DNA from: Reyranella massiliensis 521
Lineage (GTDB): Bacteria > Pseudomonadota > Alphaproteobacteria > Reyranellales > Reyranellaceae
DNA: 63,328 nt
Direction of reading: 5' to 3'
NCBI GenBank assembly: GCA_945862125.1
Contig: CAMAYC010000011.1
Location: 1-63,328, forward strand
Under the pieces are notes generated by a model. It was not told the DNA's origin, did no database searches, and saw nothing but the letters and a program-made list of their open reading frames with translations. Position numbers and translations under genes: made by a program. Of the stretch, positions 1 to 9,247 are shown one piece after another; the first letter of the stretch is position 1; the number at the start of each line of letters is the position of its first letter.

Positions 1-263
1 TGTTCGAGAAGAAGATCGAAGGCTTCGGCGAGACCTTCCGCTGGATCTCCTTCCAGAAGATCGGCACCTCGACCATGCAGAGCCGCGCCACCGCGGGCGT
101 CGCCAACGCCACCTATATCTTCGCACTGCCGGGCTCGACCGGCGCCTGCAAGGACGGCTGGGACGACATCCTGCGCCAGCAGCTCGACATCCGCTTCCGC
201 CCCTGCAACTTCGCCGAGCTGATGCCGCGCCTCAACGAGGGCAAGGCGCCCCGGAGTGGCTGA
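1..263 (+). CDS. moaB: molybdenum cofactor biosynthesis protein B, 3' part
   Basis: Open from the window edge (first full codon at base 3) to TGA at 261-263, about 86 residues. The visible C-terminal part carries the MoaB/MogA hallmarks: a TMQSRATAG stretch, the LPGSTGAC loop, and the RPCNF ending that closes E. coli MoaB. The family acts in molybdopterin synthesis, near the adenylation step before molybdate insertion, in the cytoplasm. The N-terminal half lies outside the window, so start and operon context cannot be judged. The stop overlaps the next gene's GTG start by 8 bases, which suggests translational coupling. Confidence 0.88.
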   Translation, partial: FEKKIEGFGETFRWISFQKIGTSTMQSRATAGVANATYIFALPGSTGACKDGWDDILRQQLDIRFRPCNFAELMPRLNEGKAPRSG

Positions 264-1278
264 GGGGCTCCTCGGGGCCCTGAAGGAGCGACCGCGCTTC
301 GCCAATCTCACGGCCGAGGATCTGGAGCCGCTGCCCGCGACGGGCACGGCTCACGGCCATGTCCGTCTGCCCGGTGGTCTGATCGCGCGCGTGGCCTATG
401 CCTGGCCCGACGATCCCGGCGCCGCGGCGCGTCTCGACACTCAAGCGGCGGCGTTCCGGCTTCTCGCTCCCAGCAAGTGCACGCCGGTCCTGCACGATGT
501 GCTGCCGCCGCGCGACGGCCTGCCCGGCGGTGCGCTGATCGTGGACCGCATCGTCGGCCGTGCGCCCGTACTGCCGCGCGACCTCGGCGCGATGGCTTCA
601 TCGCTGGCCGCCATTCATTCGCTCGCAAAGCCGCTGGAGAATTCACCGATCCCGCGTCAGAAGAATCCGTTCCTGGAAACGTTTGAGGTGGTCGAGCAGA
701 ACGCAGCGCGTTTCCTCGACGGGGCCGTGCCCGACCGGGAAGCGCGCGCCGAGATTGCCGACGAGCTGCGGCTGGTGCGCGACATAGCGTCGGCAATCGC
801 CGGGCGGTCGCAGCCGCTCACGATCGCGCTGGCCGACACCCATCCCGGCAATTTCATCGTCGATGCCGACGGCATTGCCTGGTTCGTCGACCTGGAGAAA
901 GTGCACATTGGCTCGCCCGCCATCGACCTGGCGCATGCGATCCTGCCGACCTCGACGCTCTGGCATCCCGACGTCGGCCAGACCCTGACCCCGGGGCAAG
1001 TGGCTGGCTTCCATGCACAGTATCTCGCGCGGATCGGCGAAGCGCGGGCAGCGGAGCTGGAACCCTGGCTGATGCCGATGCGGCGTCTCACCTGGCTGCG
1101 CACCACCATGTTCATGGCCCGTTGGCGGGTGCAGACGCGCCAGCCGCGCGATCCTGGCGATCCCGGACGATGGAGCGACGCCGGGTTGGAGCCCGCGATG
1201 AAGGCCCATCTGCAAGCCCGCATCGACCAGTGTCTTGGCCGCGACCAGATCCGCGCCATCCGCGCGGAGTGGCTATAG
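256..1278 (+). CDS. phosphotransferase of the aminoglycoside/choline kinase-like fold
   Basis: 340 residues if the GTG at 256, overlapping the moaB stop, is used. The C-lobe shows the kinase-like catalytic loop around D194-x-H196-P-G-N199 and a metal-binding D212 in VDLEK, as in the APH/choline kinase/fructosamine kinase superfamily. The N-lobe is divergent and I see no clear glycine-rich loop. The substrate cannot be deduced; a small metabolite is more likely than an antibiotic because the gene sits in a housekeeping context. GGAG lies directly against the GTG, which is too close for a normal ribosome site, so a start further downstream is possible. The 3' end overlaps the convergent GNAT gene by 6 bases. 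Confidence 0.65.
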   Translation: MAEGLLGALKERPRFANLTAEDLEPLPATGTAHGHVRLPGGLIARVAYAWPDDPGAAARLDTQAAAFRLLAPSKCTPVLHDVLPPRDGLPGGALIVDRIVGRAPVLPRDLGAMASSLAAIHSLAKPLENSPIPRQKNPFLETFEVVEQNAARFLDGAVPDREARAEIADELRLVRDIASAIAGRSQPLTIALADTHPGNFIVDADGIAWFVDLEKVHIGSPAIDLAHAILPTSTLWHPDVGQTLTPGQVAGFHAQYLARIGEARAAELEPWLMPMRRLTWLRTTMFMARWRVQTRQPRDPGDPGRWSDAGLEPAMKAHLQARIDQCLGRDQIRAIRAEWL

Positions 1279-1749
1279 CGGCTTCACCATGCGCAGAGTC
1301 TCGGAGCCGAAGCCGCCGCGCTTGTAGAAGTCGATGGCGCGGCGATTGTCGGCGAACACGTCGAGGCTGAGGAAGCGATACCCTCGCGCGCGGGCCCATT
1401 CCTCGGCGGCGGCCATCAGCTTTGTCGCCACGCCCGATCCTTCCGCCTCCTTGTCGACGGCGAGCAGCGAGACGTAGCCGCACGGCTCGTCGGTCACGCC
1501 GTCCTTGCCCGGCCGCATATGGACATAGCCCAGCCGGCGTCCGTCGCCCGACCAGGCGACGAGCGTCTGCGCGTTCTTGTCGGCGGCGGCAAAGGTGGCC
1601 GCCATGTAGCGCGACTGGAAACCTTCCATCGCCGCGAGGTCGTGCCAGGCCGGGCCGGGCACGCCGGAGAGGCGGGGGGAGAGGCCGGAGAGGAATTCCC
1701 GGTCCGAAGGCTCGGCCGGACGGAGGGTTATTGCTGGCAATGACTGCAT
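1273..1749 (-). CDS. GNAT family N-acetyltransferase
   Basis: 158 residues, the usual size for a single GNAT domain. Motif A is visible as LLAVDKEAEGSGVATKL (about residues 95-111), where E/GxGxA binds the pyrophosphate of acetyl-CoA, followed by the DVFADNRRAIDFYKRGGF segment typical of motif B. It should transfer an acetyl group to an amine; the acceptor is unknown. It is convergent with the phosphotransferase gene and divergent from the radical SAM gene, so it is probably a single-gene unit. The ATG start is 76 bp from the divergent gene's ATG. Confidence 0.8.
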   Translation of the reverse strand: MQSLPAITLRPAEPSDREFLSGLSPRLSGVPGPAWHDLAAMEGFQSRYMAATFAAADKNAQTLVAWSGDGRRLGYVHMRPGKDGVTDEPCGYVSLLAVDKEAEGSGVATKLMAAAEEWARARGYRFLSLDVFADNRRAIDFYKRGGFGSETLRMVKPL

Positions 1750-1789
1750 GATTGCGTAGCTATAGCGGCCTTATATGGCACGAGTATGC

Positions 1790-1817
1790 TTGACTCGTTC
1801 CCTGTTTGTTCTAAGAG
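1790..1817 (+). promoter_or_regulatory. possible promoter with two GANTC sites
   Basis: TTGACT at 1790-1795, 16 bp, then TAAGAG at 1812-1817, with the radical SAM ATG at 1826. If real, transcription would start almost at the ATG and give a leaderless mRNA; no Shine-Dalgarno sequence is visible. GANTC methylation sites occur at 1792-1796 (inside the -35) and 1815-1819 (inside the -10). Weak by sequence alone. Confidence 0.3.
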
Positions 1818-1825
1818 TCGGTCCC

Positions 1826-2980
1826 ATGAGACCGACCGCTCCGCCCGAATATCCCGACGACCCGATTGCCGAGCCCGTGCACAAGGGCAGGGGCGCACTG
1901 TCGAACGAGACCAGCCGCTACGACACCGAGAAGCGCATCCGCACCACCGACGGCTGGGAAGCCGAGGCCGCCGCCGCCGCGGAAGACGACGAGCTGCCGC
2001 CGCTCCGCACGATCCTGACGCGCGACGCCACGCGCACCATCATCGCGCGCAACAATTCGCCCGACATCGGCTTCGACCGCTCGATCAATCCCTATCGCGG
2101 CTGCGAGCACGGCTGCATCTACTGCTTCGCGCGGCCGACGCATGCCTATCTCGGCCTGTCGCCCGGACTCGATTTCGAAACCAAGATTCTCTTCAAGCCC
2201 GAGGCCGCCAAGCTGCTCGCGGCCGAACTCGCGGCACCCAAATACAAGCCTGCCGTCATGGCGATGGGCACCAACACCGATCCCTATCAGCCGGTCGAGC
2301 GCGACCTGAAGGTGACGCGCCAGATCCTCCGCGTGCTGAGCGACTTCAACCATCCCGTCGGCATCGTCACCAAGAACCATCTCGTCACGCGCGACATCGA
2401 CATCTTGGCGGACATGGCGCGGCGCAATCTCGCCGAAGTGTTCCTGTCGGTGACGACGCTCGACAAGGATCTCGCCCGCGCGATGGAGCCGCGGGCGTCG
2501 GCGCCGCACCGGCGCCTCGACGCGATCCGCGCGCTGGCGACCGCCGGCATACCGGCCGGTGTCATGACCGCGCCGATGATCCCGGGCCTGAACGATCACG
2601 AGATGGAAGCGATCCTCGATGCCGCCGTCGATGCCGGCGCCACGCGGGCGGGCTACGTGCCGCTGCGCTTGCCGCTCGAGATCAAGGAGCTGTTCGAGGA
2701 GTGGCTGAAGACGCATCGACCCGACCGCGCCGAGCGCGTGCTGTCGCTGATCCGCCAGATGCGCGGCGGCAAACTCTACGATGCCGAGTTCGGCAGCCGC
2801 ATGCGCGGCGAGGGTCCGCTCGCGATCCTGCTCAGTCAGCGTTTCGCCGCCGCCGTGAAACGTCTCGGCCTCAACCGGATCGGCGTCAGGCTCGACACCT
2901 CGGCGTTCCATGTTCCCGAATCCGCCCGCACAGCTCTCGTCGATGCCAAGCGCGACGCTCGGCAGATGCGGCTGCTCTGA
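1826..2980 (+). CDS. PA0069-family radical SAM protein (spore photoproduct lyase-like)
   Basis: 384 residues from the ATG at 1826; the frame is open upstream to 1775 but homology begins around this ATG. The [4Fe-4S]/SAM triad is C93-x3-C97-x2-C100 within a NPYRGCEHGCIYCFARP context, the signature of the SplB-like PA0069 group. The protein should cleave SAM reductively to a 5'-deoxyadenosyl radical; the substrate of this group is not established, and DNA repair is only an analogy with SplB. It stands alone: divergent from GNAT, and convergent with a small zinc-ribbon-like gene ending 8 bp away. Two GANTC sites lie in the short upstream region. Confidence 0.85.
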   Translation: MRPTAPPEYPDDPIAEPVHKGRGALSNETSRYDTEKRIRTTDGWEAEAAAAAEDDELPPLRTILTRDATRTIIARNNSPDIGFDRSINPYRGCEHGCIYCFARPTHAYLGLSPGLDFETKILFKPEAAKLLAAELAAPKYKPAVMAMGTNTDPYQPVERDLKVTRQILRVLSDFNHPVGIVTKNHLVTRDIDILADMARRNLAEVFLSVTTLDKDLARAMEPRASAPHRRLDAIRALATAGIPAGVMTAPMIPGLNDHEMEAILDAAVDAGATRAGYVPLRLPLEIKELFEEWLKTHRPDRAERVLSLIRQMRGGKLYDAEFGSRMRGEGPLAILLSQRFAAAVKRLGLNRIGVRLDTSAFHVPESARTALVDAKRDARQMRLL

Positions 2981-2987
2981 GCACCGA

Positions 2988-3170
2988 TTATTTGTCGTCG
3001 GCCGGGGGCAGGGGGCCTTTGGAGGGGTCGACATAGTGAAATCCGCCACAGGCAAGGCACTGGACCATTTCAACGCGACTCTTGCCGTCCTCTGACGTCG
3101 TGTCTTCGGAGGTCAGGCCTTGAACATTCGTGCCCGTGATCGGACAAAAGTAGAGGAATGGCCTCCCCAT
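2988..3170 (-). CDS. small cysteine-containing conserved hypothetical protein
   Basis: 60 residues. An early FCPITG motif and a later CLACGGFHYVDP motif together look like half of a zinc ribbon. Short proteins of this layout (CPxTG ... CPAC ... HFV/I) recur in alphaproteobacteria without assigned function. Cytoplasmic, no signal peptide. Convergent with the radical SAM gene, and followed upstream on the same strand by a HicB-like gene with a 24-bp gap. I do not recognise a specific function. Confidence 0.6.
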   Translation of the reverse strand: MGRPFLYFCPITGTNVQGLTSEDTTSEDGKSRVEMVQCLACGGFHYVDPSKGPLPPADDK

Positions 3171-3194
3171 TTTCCTTTCTCTAACTCCCGCTGC

Positions 3195-3455
3195 CTAGCC
3201 GATGAGGAGCAGGAGGCGATGAATCTGGCGCTCCCGGCTTTCGTGTGACAGCTGGTCGAGTGGCCGGGCTTTGGGGACCGGCTCGCCGTTGATGACCATT
3301 TCCCTCACGCATTGCCGAACAGTTTGGGACAACGCGCGAATCACCTCTTCCTCCGTGTTTCCGGTAACCGTGACGCTGGGAAGATCGGGAACCCATGCCG
3401 TGAAACGGCCGTCCTTCGAGCGTTCGATGATCGAATAGTAGCTCGCGTCCAGCAT
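3195..3455 (-). CDS. HicB-like antitoxin domain protein, no HicA visible
   Basis: 86 residues from the ATG at 3455, preceded by GGAAGGA at a good distance; the frame is open 44 codons further upstream, but that part has no family features. The N-terminal YYSIIERSKDGRFTAWVPDLPS segment is the HicB partial RNase H-like fold, where residues bind and inhibit HicA toxins in complete systems. The tail, rich in R and L, lacks an obvious ribbon-helix-helix DNA-binding domain. The 137 bp upstream is too short for a 60-residue hicA and no hicA is seen downstream, so this is an orphan or a solitary regulator. Confidence 0.65.
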   Translation of the reverse strand: MLDASYYSIIERSKDGRFTAWVPDLPSVTVTGNTEEEVIRALSQTVRQCVREMVINGEPVPKARPLDQLSHESRERQIHRLLLLIG

Positions 3456-3592
3456 CTTCCTTCCCCTGCCACTCAAATCAATGGTGCAGACGGTCGCAAG
3501 GAAAATGCATTGATCTGGATCAAGACGAGGCCGCGCATCTTCACGGCCCACGCCGTCTGGCCTGCGAAGGGTACGCTCGGGGTTCAAATGGG

Positions 3593-4135
3593 TCAGTCCA
3601 GGAACTGGACCTTCGGCCAGAGCTCGCGCCAGTGCTTGGCGGCAACGCGCGCGTCGTATTCGTCGCGCCGCGTGTGGCCATAGGGTGTCGGCCGGCAGAC
3701 GAGGTTCAGGAGATCGTCGGTGCCGAGCGGGGCGATGACGGTCAGCCCATCGTCGGCTTCAAGACGGACGCCGATGCCGGTGACCGTTTCCAGCCAGTGG
3801 GTCATGGCGTCGGCCGTGTCGCGATGCTGCGGCAGTTCCTTCCAGACGTGCATGCGCGCCTGGTTGCGGACCTGCCAGGGCAGGCCGGGCATCAGCCGGT
3901 CGAGCGCCGCCTCGTAGGCGGTCTCGCGTTCCGTCGCGAGGTCCGTCGCGTCGTAGAACAGCACGTCGATATCCACAGGCGGGCGCGCCGGCTCGATGCC
4001 GTGCAGATGGTCCCACACGCGATTGCGCACGAACCCGGCGGCAATGCACCAGTCCGGCAGCGCGAGGGAGCGCACGGCACGAAGCTGTTCCATTGCCGCG
4101 GCGTCTTCTGCGATGATGCGGGTGATGAGGGACAT
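3593..4135 (-). CDS. nucleotidyltransferase family protein (NTP_transf_6-like)
   Basis: 180 residues. The sequence WCIAAGFVRNRVWDHLHG followed by VDIDVLFYD fits the nucleotidyltransferase superfamily arrangement (G-x-V/F-R-N ... D-x-D) of the PF06042 group found across proteobacteria. The two acidic residues in DIDVLFYD would hold catalytic metal. The C-terminal TPYGHTRRDEYDARVAAKHW is also typical of this group. The true substrate is unknown in the family; tRNA or small-molecule nucleotidylation are untested ideas. It is divergent from rnhB with only 22 bp between starts. Confidence 0.75.
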   Translation of the reverse strand: MSLITRIIAEDAAAMEQLRAVRSLALPDWCIAAGFVRNRVWDHLHGIEPARPPVDIDVLFYDATDLATERETAYEAALDRLMPGLPWQVRNQARMHVWKELPQHRDTADAMTHWLETVTGIGVRLEADDGLTVIAPLGTDDLLNLVCRPTPYGHTRRDEYDARVAAKHWRELWPKVQFLD

Positions 4136-4157
4136 GGCATCACTCTAGCCAACCTCG

Positions 4158-4775
4158 ATGGGGATAATGCCGAGCTTTCGATTCGAACTGCGCTGTCAAG
4201 GACGTGTCGCCGGCATCGACGAAGCCGGGCGTGGGCCGCTGGCCGGGCCGGTCTATGCCGCCGCCGCCGTCATCGACCGCACGCGCGCCGCCCGGAAACT
4301 GCTCCGCATGATCGACGATTCCAAGAAGCTGACTCTGGAACAGCGCGAGGAAGCCTACGAGGCCATGATCGCCTCCGGCGTCGTGCAGTTTGCCGTCGCG
4401 GAAGCCAGCGTCGAGGAGATCGACCGCGTCAACATCCTGCAGGCGACGTATCTTGCCATGCGCCGCGCCGTGCAGGCGCTGGTCGAGCAGCCGGAAGTGG
4501 TGCTGGTCGACGGCAACCGCGCGCCGCCGCAACTCGGCTGCCGCGCCGAGACCATCGTCGGCGGCGACGCGCATTCCTACTCGATCGCCGCCGCGTCGAT
4601 CTTCGCCAAGGTGACGCGCGACCGTCACATGACCGCGCTCGCTGCGATGTTCCCGGGCTACGGCTGGGAAACCAATCGCGGCTACGGCAGCGCGCAGCAC
4701 CTCCAAGCCCTCGAACTTCTCGGGCCGACCCCGCATCATCGTATGAGCTTCGCACCCGTCAGTCGGCTACGTTGA
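4158..4775 (+). CDS. rnhB: ribonuclease HII
   Basis: 205 residues. Type 2 RNase H: cleaves the RNA strand of RNA-DNA hybrids and starts ribonucleotide excision repair in the cytoplasm. The active-site carboxylates are visible: D21 and E22 in GIDEAGRGPLAGPV, D118 in VLVDGN, D155 in AKVTRDRHM. The C-terminal GYGSAQHLQAL motif is also typical. Full family length. An internal ATG four codons in (MPSF) could be the start. In many alphaproteobacteria rnhB lies next to a DNA methyltransferase gene; here ccrM is 1.8 kb downstream, with three small genes inserted. Confidence 0.96.
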   Translation: MGIMPSFRFELRCQGRVAGIDEAGRGPLAGPVYAAAAVIDRTRAARKLLRMIDDSKKLTLEQREEAYEAMIASGVVQFAVAEASVEEIDRVNILQATYLAMRRAVQALVEQPEVVLVDGNRAPPQLGCRAETIVGGDAHSYSIAAASIFAKVTRDRHMTALAAMFPGYGWETNRGYGSAQHLQALELLGPTPHHRMSFAPVSRLR

Positions 4776-4779
4776 CGGC

Positions 4780-5172
4780 ATGGGCATCGCTTCGATTCGA
4801 AACCTCGACTACGTGGTCCTGCTTTGCGAGGACCTGGTCCGCGCACGGCAGTTCTATCGCGACGTGATGAAGTTCCGCATCGAGCGGGAGACGCCGCGAT
4901 GGGTGAGCTTCCATGTCGGCTCGGGCCTCCTCTGCTTGCGGCCGCGCACCCTGGAGGGCGTCTTCCAGGACGGGCCGGGCGCGCCGGGCTCGGCGTCGGT
5001 GCAGCTCGCCTTTCGCGTGTCGCCGCCCGAGATCGACGAATGCCGGGCGGAGTTGATCGCCCAGGGTGTCGAGATGATGGGCCCGCCGCGCGATATCCCG
5101 TCCTGGGGCCACCGCGCGATCTTCTTCCGCGACTCCGAGCGCAACGTCATCGAAATCTACGCCGAAGTCTGA
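4780..5172 (+). CDS. VOC family (glyoxalase/bleomycin resistance fold) protein
   Basis: 130 residues, one vicinal-oxygen-chelate unit: an N-terminal IRNLDYVVLLCEDLVRARQFY strand-helix and a C-terminal RAIFFRDSERNVIEIYAEV strand, which normally places the metal-binding glutamate (here E in VIEIY). The substrate cannot be read from sequence. It starts 4 bp after rnhB and is followed 11 bp later by a glutathione S-transferase gene on the same strand, so a glutathione-linked detoxification role is plausible but only contextual. Confidence 0.78.
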   Translation: MGIASIRNLDYVVLLCEDLVRARQFYRDVMKFRIERETPRWVSFHVGSGLLCLRPRTLEGVFQDGPGAPGSASVQLAFRVSPPEIDECRAELIAQGVEMMGPPRDIPSWGHRAIFFRDSERNVIEIYAEV

Positions 5173-5183
5173 CGGAGGCCTCA

Positions 5184-5810
5184 GTGCTGAAACTCTACTA
5201 CGCCGCCCACACCTGCTCGCTCGCCACGCACATCGTCCTTGAAGAGGTCGGCGCCGATTACTCGACGGTGCGCGTCGATTTCGCCCAGGAGCAGCAGAAG
5301 TCGCCGGAATTCCTCAAGGTCAATCCCAAGGCGCGCGTGCCGGCGCTGGTCACCGACCGGGGCATCCTGACCGAGACGCCGGCCATGTTGGTCTACGTCG
5401 CCCAGAGCTTCCCCAAGTCGCGGCTCGCGCTGATGGACGATCCTTTCGCCTTCGCCCAGGTGCAGGCGTTCAACTCATATCTCTGCTCGCACCTGCACGT
5501 GGCGCACGCGCACCGCATGCGCGGCCATCGCTGGGTCGATGCCGACGACACGGCATCGATCGCGGCCATGCAGCGCAAGGTGCCGGAGTCCGTCGGCGGC
5601 GCCTTCGAGTTGATCGAGCGCGAGATGCTGAAGGGCCCGTGGGTGATGGGCGAGCACTATACGATTTGCGATCCCTATCTCTTCACGCTCGCCCAGTGGC
5701 TGGAGAAGGATGGCGTCGACCCGGCGCGCGTTCCCCGCGTCGCCGATCATCGCCGCCGCATGTCGGAGCGTCCCGGCGTGAAGAAGGCGATCGCCGAGGA
5801 ACTCGCCTAG
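5184..5810 (+). CDS. glutathione S-transferase family protein
   Basis: 208 residues from the GTG at 5184, which has GGAGG five bases upstream; the longer open frame to 4824 is out of the family's length. The N-terminal thioredoxin fold shows LYYAAHTCSLATHIVLEEVGADY and the cis-proline VPALVTDRG, with LTETPAM contacting the glutathione gamma-glutamyl group. The helical C-domain contains WVMGEHYTICDPYLF, the conserved N-capping box/hydrophobic staple motif. A beta-class-like bacterial GST is likely, with the C in HTC as a candidate catalytic residue. Downstream of a VOC gene on the same strand. Confidence 0.88.
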   Translation: MLKLYYAAHTCSLATHIVLEEVGADYSTVRVDFAQEQQKSPEFLKVNPKARVPALVTDRGILTETPAMLVYVAQSFPKSRLALMDDPFAFAQVQAFNSYLCSHLHVAHAHRMRGHRWVDADDTASIAAMQRKVPESVGGAFELIEREMLKGPWVMGEHYTICDPYLFTLAQWLEKDGVDPARVPRVADHRRRMSERPGVKKAIAEELA

Positions 5811-5823
5811 CCGTCCGAGCCGA

Positions 5824-6360
5824 TCAGGGCTTCAGCGCAGGCCAGGCGTCGCGCAGGAATACCGTGAGATCGTTGGCATCGGCCGAAAACGGAATCTGGA
5901 ACAGCATGTCGCTGACGAAACCGCGATGATAGGTGGCGTGGTTGGCGAGGTGCAGCAGGATCTCCTGCCGCGTCATGGCACCCGCACCGCCGCCGACGAA
6001 CTCGAAATGGACGGTCTCGTTCAATTCCTCGGCCGATAGCCTCTCCGCCAGCTCGACGTAGTAGAGGTCCATGGCGCTCAGCCGTTCCCGCACTTCGGCA
6101 AAGGGCGGTGCGGTCTTGGTGTTGCGTGCCGTGTAGTCGTGCTTTCGGCCTTCCAGATGCGCCCGGAAAATATCCTCGATGACGAGGATGTGGTTGAAGG
6201 TATGGGCGATGGTTCCGAACAGCGCCTGGCGTGGCTTGGAGATCTCGGCGTCCGGCAGCTTCGCGACCGAATTCATCATCACCCGGTTCGCCCACGCCAT
6301 GTAGTGGGTCATCATCCGCGTGACGTCCCGGATGCCGTCGTTCTGATTCATGTCGGTCAC
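5824..6360 (-). CDS. DinB family protein
   Basis: 178 residues forming the four-helix DinB/YfiT-like fold. Metal-ligand histidines are visible: H in TIAHTFNHILVIED and the HLANHATYHRGFVSDML helix (H-x3-H-like pattern) near the C-terminus. Members are metal-binding and some are thiol S-transferases; the DNA-damage link is historical. Starts with MTDMNQ; the second ATG three codons on is an alternative. Convergent with the GST gene and divergent from ccrM across 182 bp. Confidence 0.82.
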   Translation of the reverse strand: MTDMNQNDGIRDVTRMMTHYMAWANRVMMNSVAKLPDAEISKPRQALFGTIAHTFNHILVIEDIFRAHLEGRKHDYTARNTKTAPPFAEVRERLSAMDLYYVELAERLSAEELNETVHFEFVGGGAGAMTRQEILLHLANHATYHRGFVSDMLFQIPFSADANDLTVFLRDAWPALKP

Positions 6361-6473
6361 CGCGAGAGCTCGCCCCCTTCAGAAAGTGGCGGATCATCAG
6401 TCGAATTGCCGGCGGCGGCTCGCGAGAAGATTTCGGGCGGCTCTCTAACTGTTGTGGGTCATGCCATTCGCGC

Positions 6474-7649
<1,176 letters not shown>

Positions 7650-7692
7650 GCGTCATTCGCTTAGTGTGGCGTTTGCCTGTATAGGGGCCGCC

Positions 7693-7875
7693 ATGACAAC
7701 AGCAGCAATCGGCAAACACATGGTCTGGGTTGAAAAGCCCAAGGGCGGCCGTCGCATCGGCATCGCCTATTCGACGCTCAAGGAAGCGCAGCTTCAGGCG
7801 GTCTCGCTCGAGCGGGACGGCTACTCGGTGATCGAGATCCTCCCCACCAGCCTGCCGAAGCCCAATCTGATCTAG
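7693..7875 (+). CDS. small conserved hypothetical protein
   Basis: 60 residues from the ATG at 7693; the frame is open further upstream, but that part overlaps ccrM. The sequence (MVWVEKPKGGRRIGIAYSTLKEAQLQAVSLERDGYSVIEILP) looks like a single beta-alpha-beta unit, soluble, with no signal peptide or cysteine. No family I can name. It lies 43 bp after ccrM on the same strand and ahead of a strong terminator, so it is probably the last gene of the ccrM transcript or a short unit of its own. Confidence 0.5.
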   Translation: MTTAAIGKHMVWVEKPKGGRRIGIAYSTLKEAQLQAVSLERDGYSVIEILPTSLPKPNLI

Positions 7876-7887
7876 GCAGCGCGATCT

Positions 7888-7963
7888 GCGTTTTGCAGGA
7901 TCCGCAGGTTTAGGCTAGGATTTTCGCCATGATGGGCGACGTATGACGCTGCCTGCAAAACGC
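7888..7963 (+). other. 12-bp inverted repeat able to compete with the terminator
   Basis: GCGTTTTGCAGG at 7888-7899 is the exact reverse complement of 7952-7963. The right arm shares five bases (7959-7963) with the left arm of the terminator at 7959-7990, so the two hairpins cannot form fully together. Inside the 52-base loop a small TCGCC/GGCGA hairpin (7924-7928/7935-7939) can form. This is an antiterminator-like geometry in the 3' region of the small gene; the function is unproven. Confidence 0.35.
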
Positions 7964-7990
7964 CCGGAGGCTCCGCTTCCGGGCGTTTTT
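7959..7990 (+). terminator. strong intrinsic terminator
   Basis: Perfect 10-bp stem AACGCCCGGA (7959-7968) with TCCGGGCGTT (7978-7987), a 9-base loop, and a run ending in five T. The opposite strand also ends in a T4 tract, so it may stop mutY transcription as well. The rest of 7991-8145 shows no gene; only a weak CACC/GGTG hairpin with an A/T tract near 8125-8145 at the mutY end. Confidence 0.85.
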
Positions 7991-8145
7991 CGTGGACACT
8001 CACCGCGCGCAGAAGCCGGCGCCGGTGGCACAGTTCGTGAGGGGGCGATTTACCCGTCGGATCAATGACTTGAGTACATTTTGTGGCGCAGGCAGCGGGA
8101 CGCCGCGTGGCACAACGAGATGGGCCAAAAACCACCTTCTGGTGC

Positions 8146-9201
8146 TCAGGAAAGAGACGCCTTCTCGATCACCTTGCGCATCACGGTGGGCAAGGCGCGG
8201 TCATCCAGCAGATCGAGCGTGCACCAGGCACTGCCGGGCAGCAGCTTGGCGAGGCGATCGGTCGTGGCCGTGGCGCGGGCGACGCTGAGTTCGAGATGGA
8301 AGTGCGTGAACGTATGACGCACCAGGCCCTCCAGGAGCGTCCAGCGCGCCGGCACCGGCGGGTCGGCCAGCGCATCGGCGGGGCTGAACTTGCCTTCGCG
8401 CCACGGGCTCGACGGCACCTCGTCCATGCCGCCTAAAAGCCCCTTGGCCGGCCGCTTGCGCAAGAGCACGGCGCCGTCCTTACGTGCCAGCACGAAGGCG
8501 AGGCCTCGGCGCGTCGGCTTCTCCGCCTTGGGCGCCCGTTTCGGCAGGGTCTCGGCGATGCCGAGTTTCAGCGCCCGGCAGTTGCGCGTGAGCGGGCAGA
8601 TCACGCAGAGGGGCTTGCGCGGCGTGCACACGGTGGCGCCGAGATCCATCATTGCCTGGGCGTAGTCGCCCGCGCGTGCCTCGGGCACCAGCTCGGCGGC
8701 GCGCGCGTGTATCTCGATCTTGGCGTCGGGCAGCGGCGTCTCGATCGCATAGAGCCTGGAAATCACGCGCTCGACATTGCCGTCCACGGCCGAAGCCTTG
8801 TGGTCGAAGGCGATCGAGCGGATGGCGGCGGCCGTGTAGGGGCCGATCCCGGGCAGTGCCCGCAGGCCGGCCTCATCCTCCGGGAAACGGCCGCCGTGGC
8901 GGGTTGCGACGGTCTGGGCGCAGGCATGAAGATTGCGGGCGCGGGCGTAGTAGCCGAGGCCGGCCCAGGCCGAGAGCACCTCGTCCAGCGGCGCGGCGGC
9001 CAGCGCCTCGACGGTAGGCCAGCGCTCGATAAAACGGCGGTAATAGTCCCCCACGGTGGCCACGGTGGTCTGCTGCAACATGATCTCCGACAGCCACACG
9101 AGGTAGGGCGAGGTGCGCTCGCCGGCCGAGGCACGCCACGGCAGGGTGCGACGATGTCGGTCGTACCAGGCGAGCAGACGCGGGGCGTGGGTCATGGTCA
9201 T
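8146..9201 (-). CDS. mutY: A/G-specific adenine DNA glycosylase
   Basis: 351 residues, full length. Removes adenine paired with 8-oxoguanine in base excision repair. Catalytic E39 sits in SEIMLQQT, the helix-hairpin-helix is LPGIGPYTAAA (about 116-126), and catalytic D140 is in AVDGNVERV. The [4Fe-4S] ligands are C192, C199, C202 and C208 (C-x6-C-x2-C-x5-C). The C-terminal NUDIX-like domain, which recognises 8-oxoG, follows from about residue 230. Divergent from the DUF721 gene with little space between, the order seen across alphaproteobacteria (mutY, DUF721, dsbA, smc). Confidence 0.95.
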   Translation of the reverse strand: MTMTHAPRLLAWYDRHRRTLPWRASAGERTSPYLVWLSEIMLQQTTVATVGDYYRRFIERWPTVEALAAAPLDEVLSAWAGLGYYARARNLHACAQTVATRHGGRFPEDEAGLRALPGIGPYTAAAIRSIAFDHKASAVDGNVERVISRLYAIETPLPDAKIEIHARAAELVPEARAGDYAQAMMDLGATVCTPRKPLCVICPLTRNCRALKLGIAETLPKRAPKAEKPTRRGLAFVLARKDGAVLLRKRPAKGLLGGMDEVPSSPWREGKFSPADALADPPVPARWTLLEGLVRHTFTHFHLELSVARATATTDRLAKLLPGSAWCTLDLLDDRALPTVMRKVIEKASLS

Positions 9202-9247
9202 GTAAGAGGCCGTGGCCTACCATAAGGAACAGGGTTTGAAAGGGTCC

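Noticed and set aside
2986..3096. Long open frames on the plus strand through the zinc-ribbon-like gene
   Set aside because: No ribosome site or family features; the minus-strand frame has a recognisable cysteine pattern.
3593..4135. MNT/HEPN-type toxin-antitoxin pair with the nucleotidyltransferase
   Set aside because: No HEPN partner is adjacent and the protein matches the longer NTP_transf_6 layout.
8125..8147. Intrinsic terminator directly after mutY
   Set aside because: Only a 4-bp stem with a short T-tract; the strong hairpin at 7959-7990 is the better candidate.
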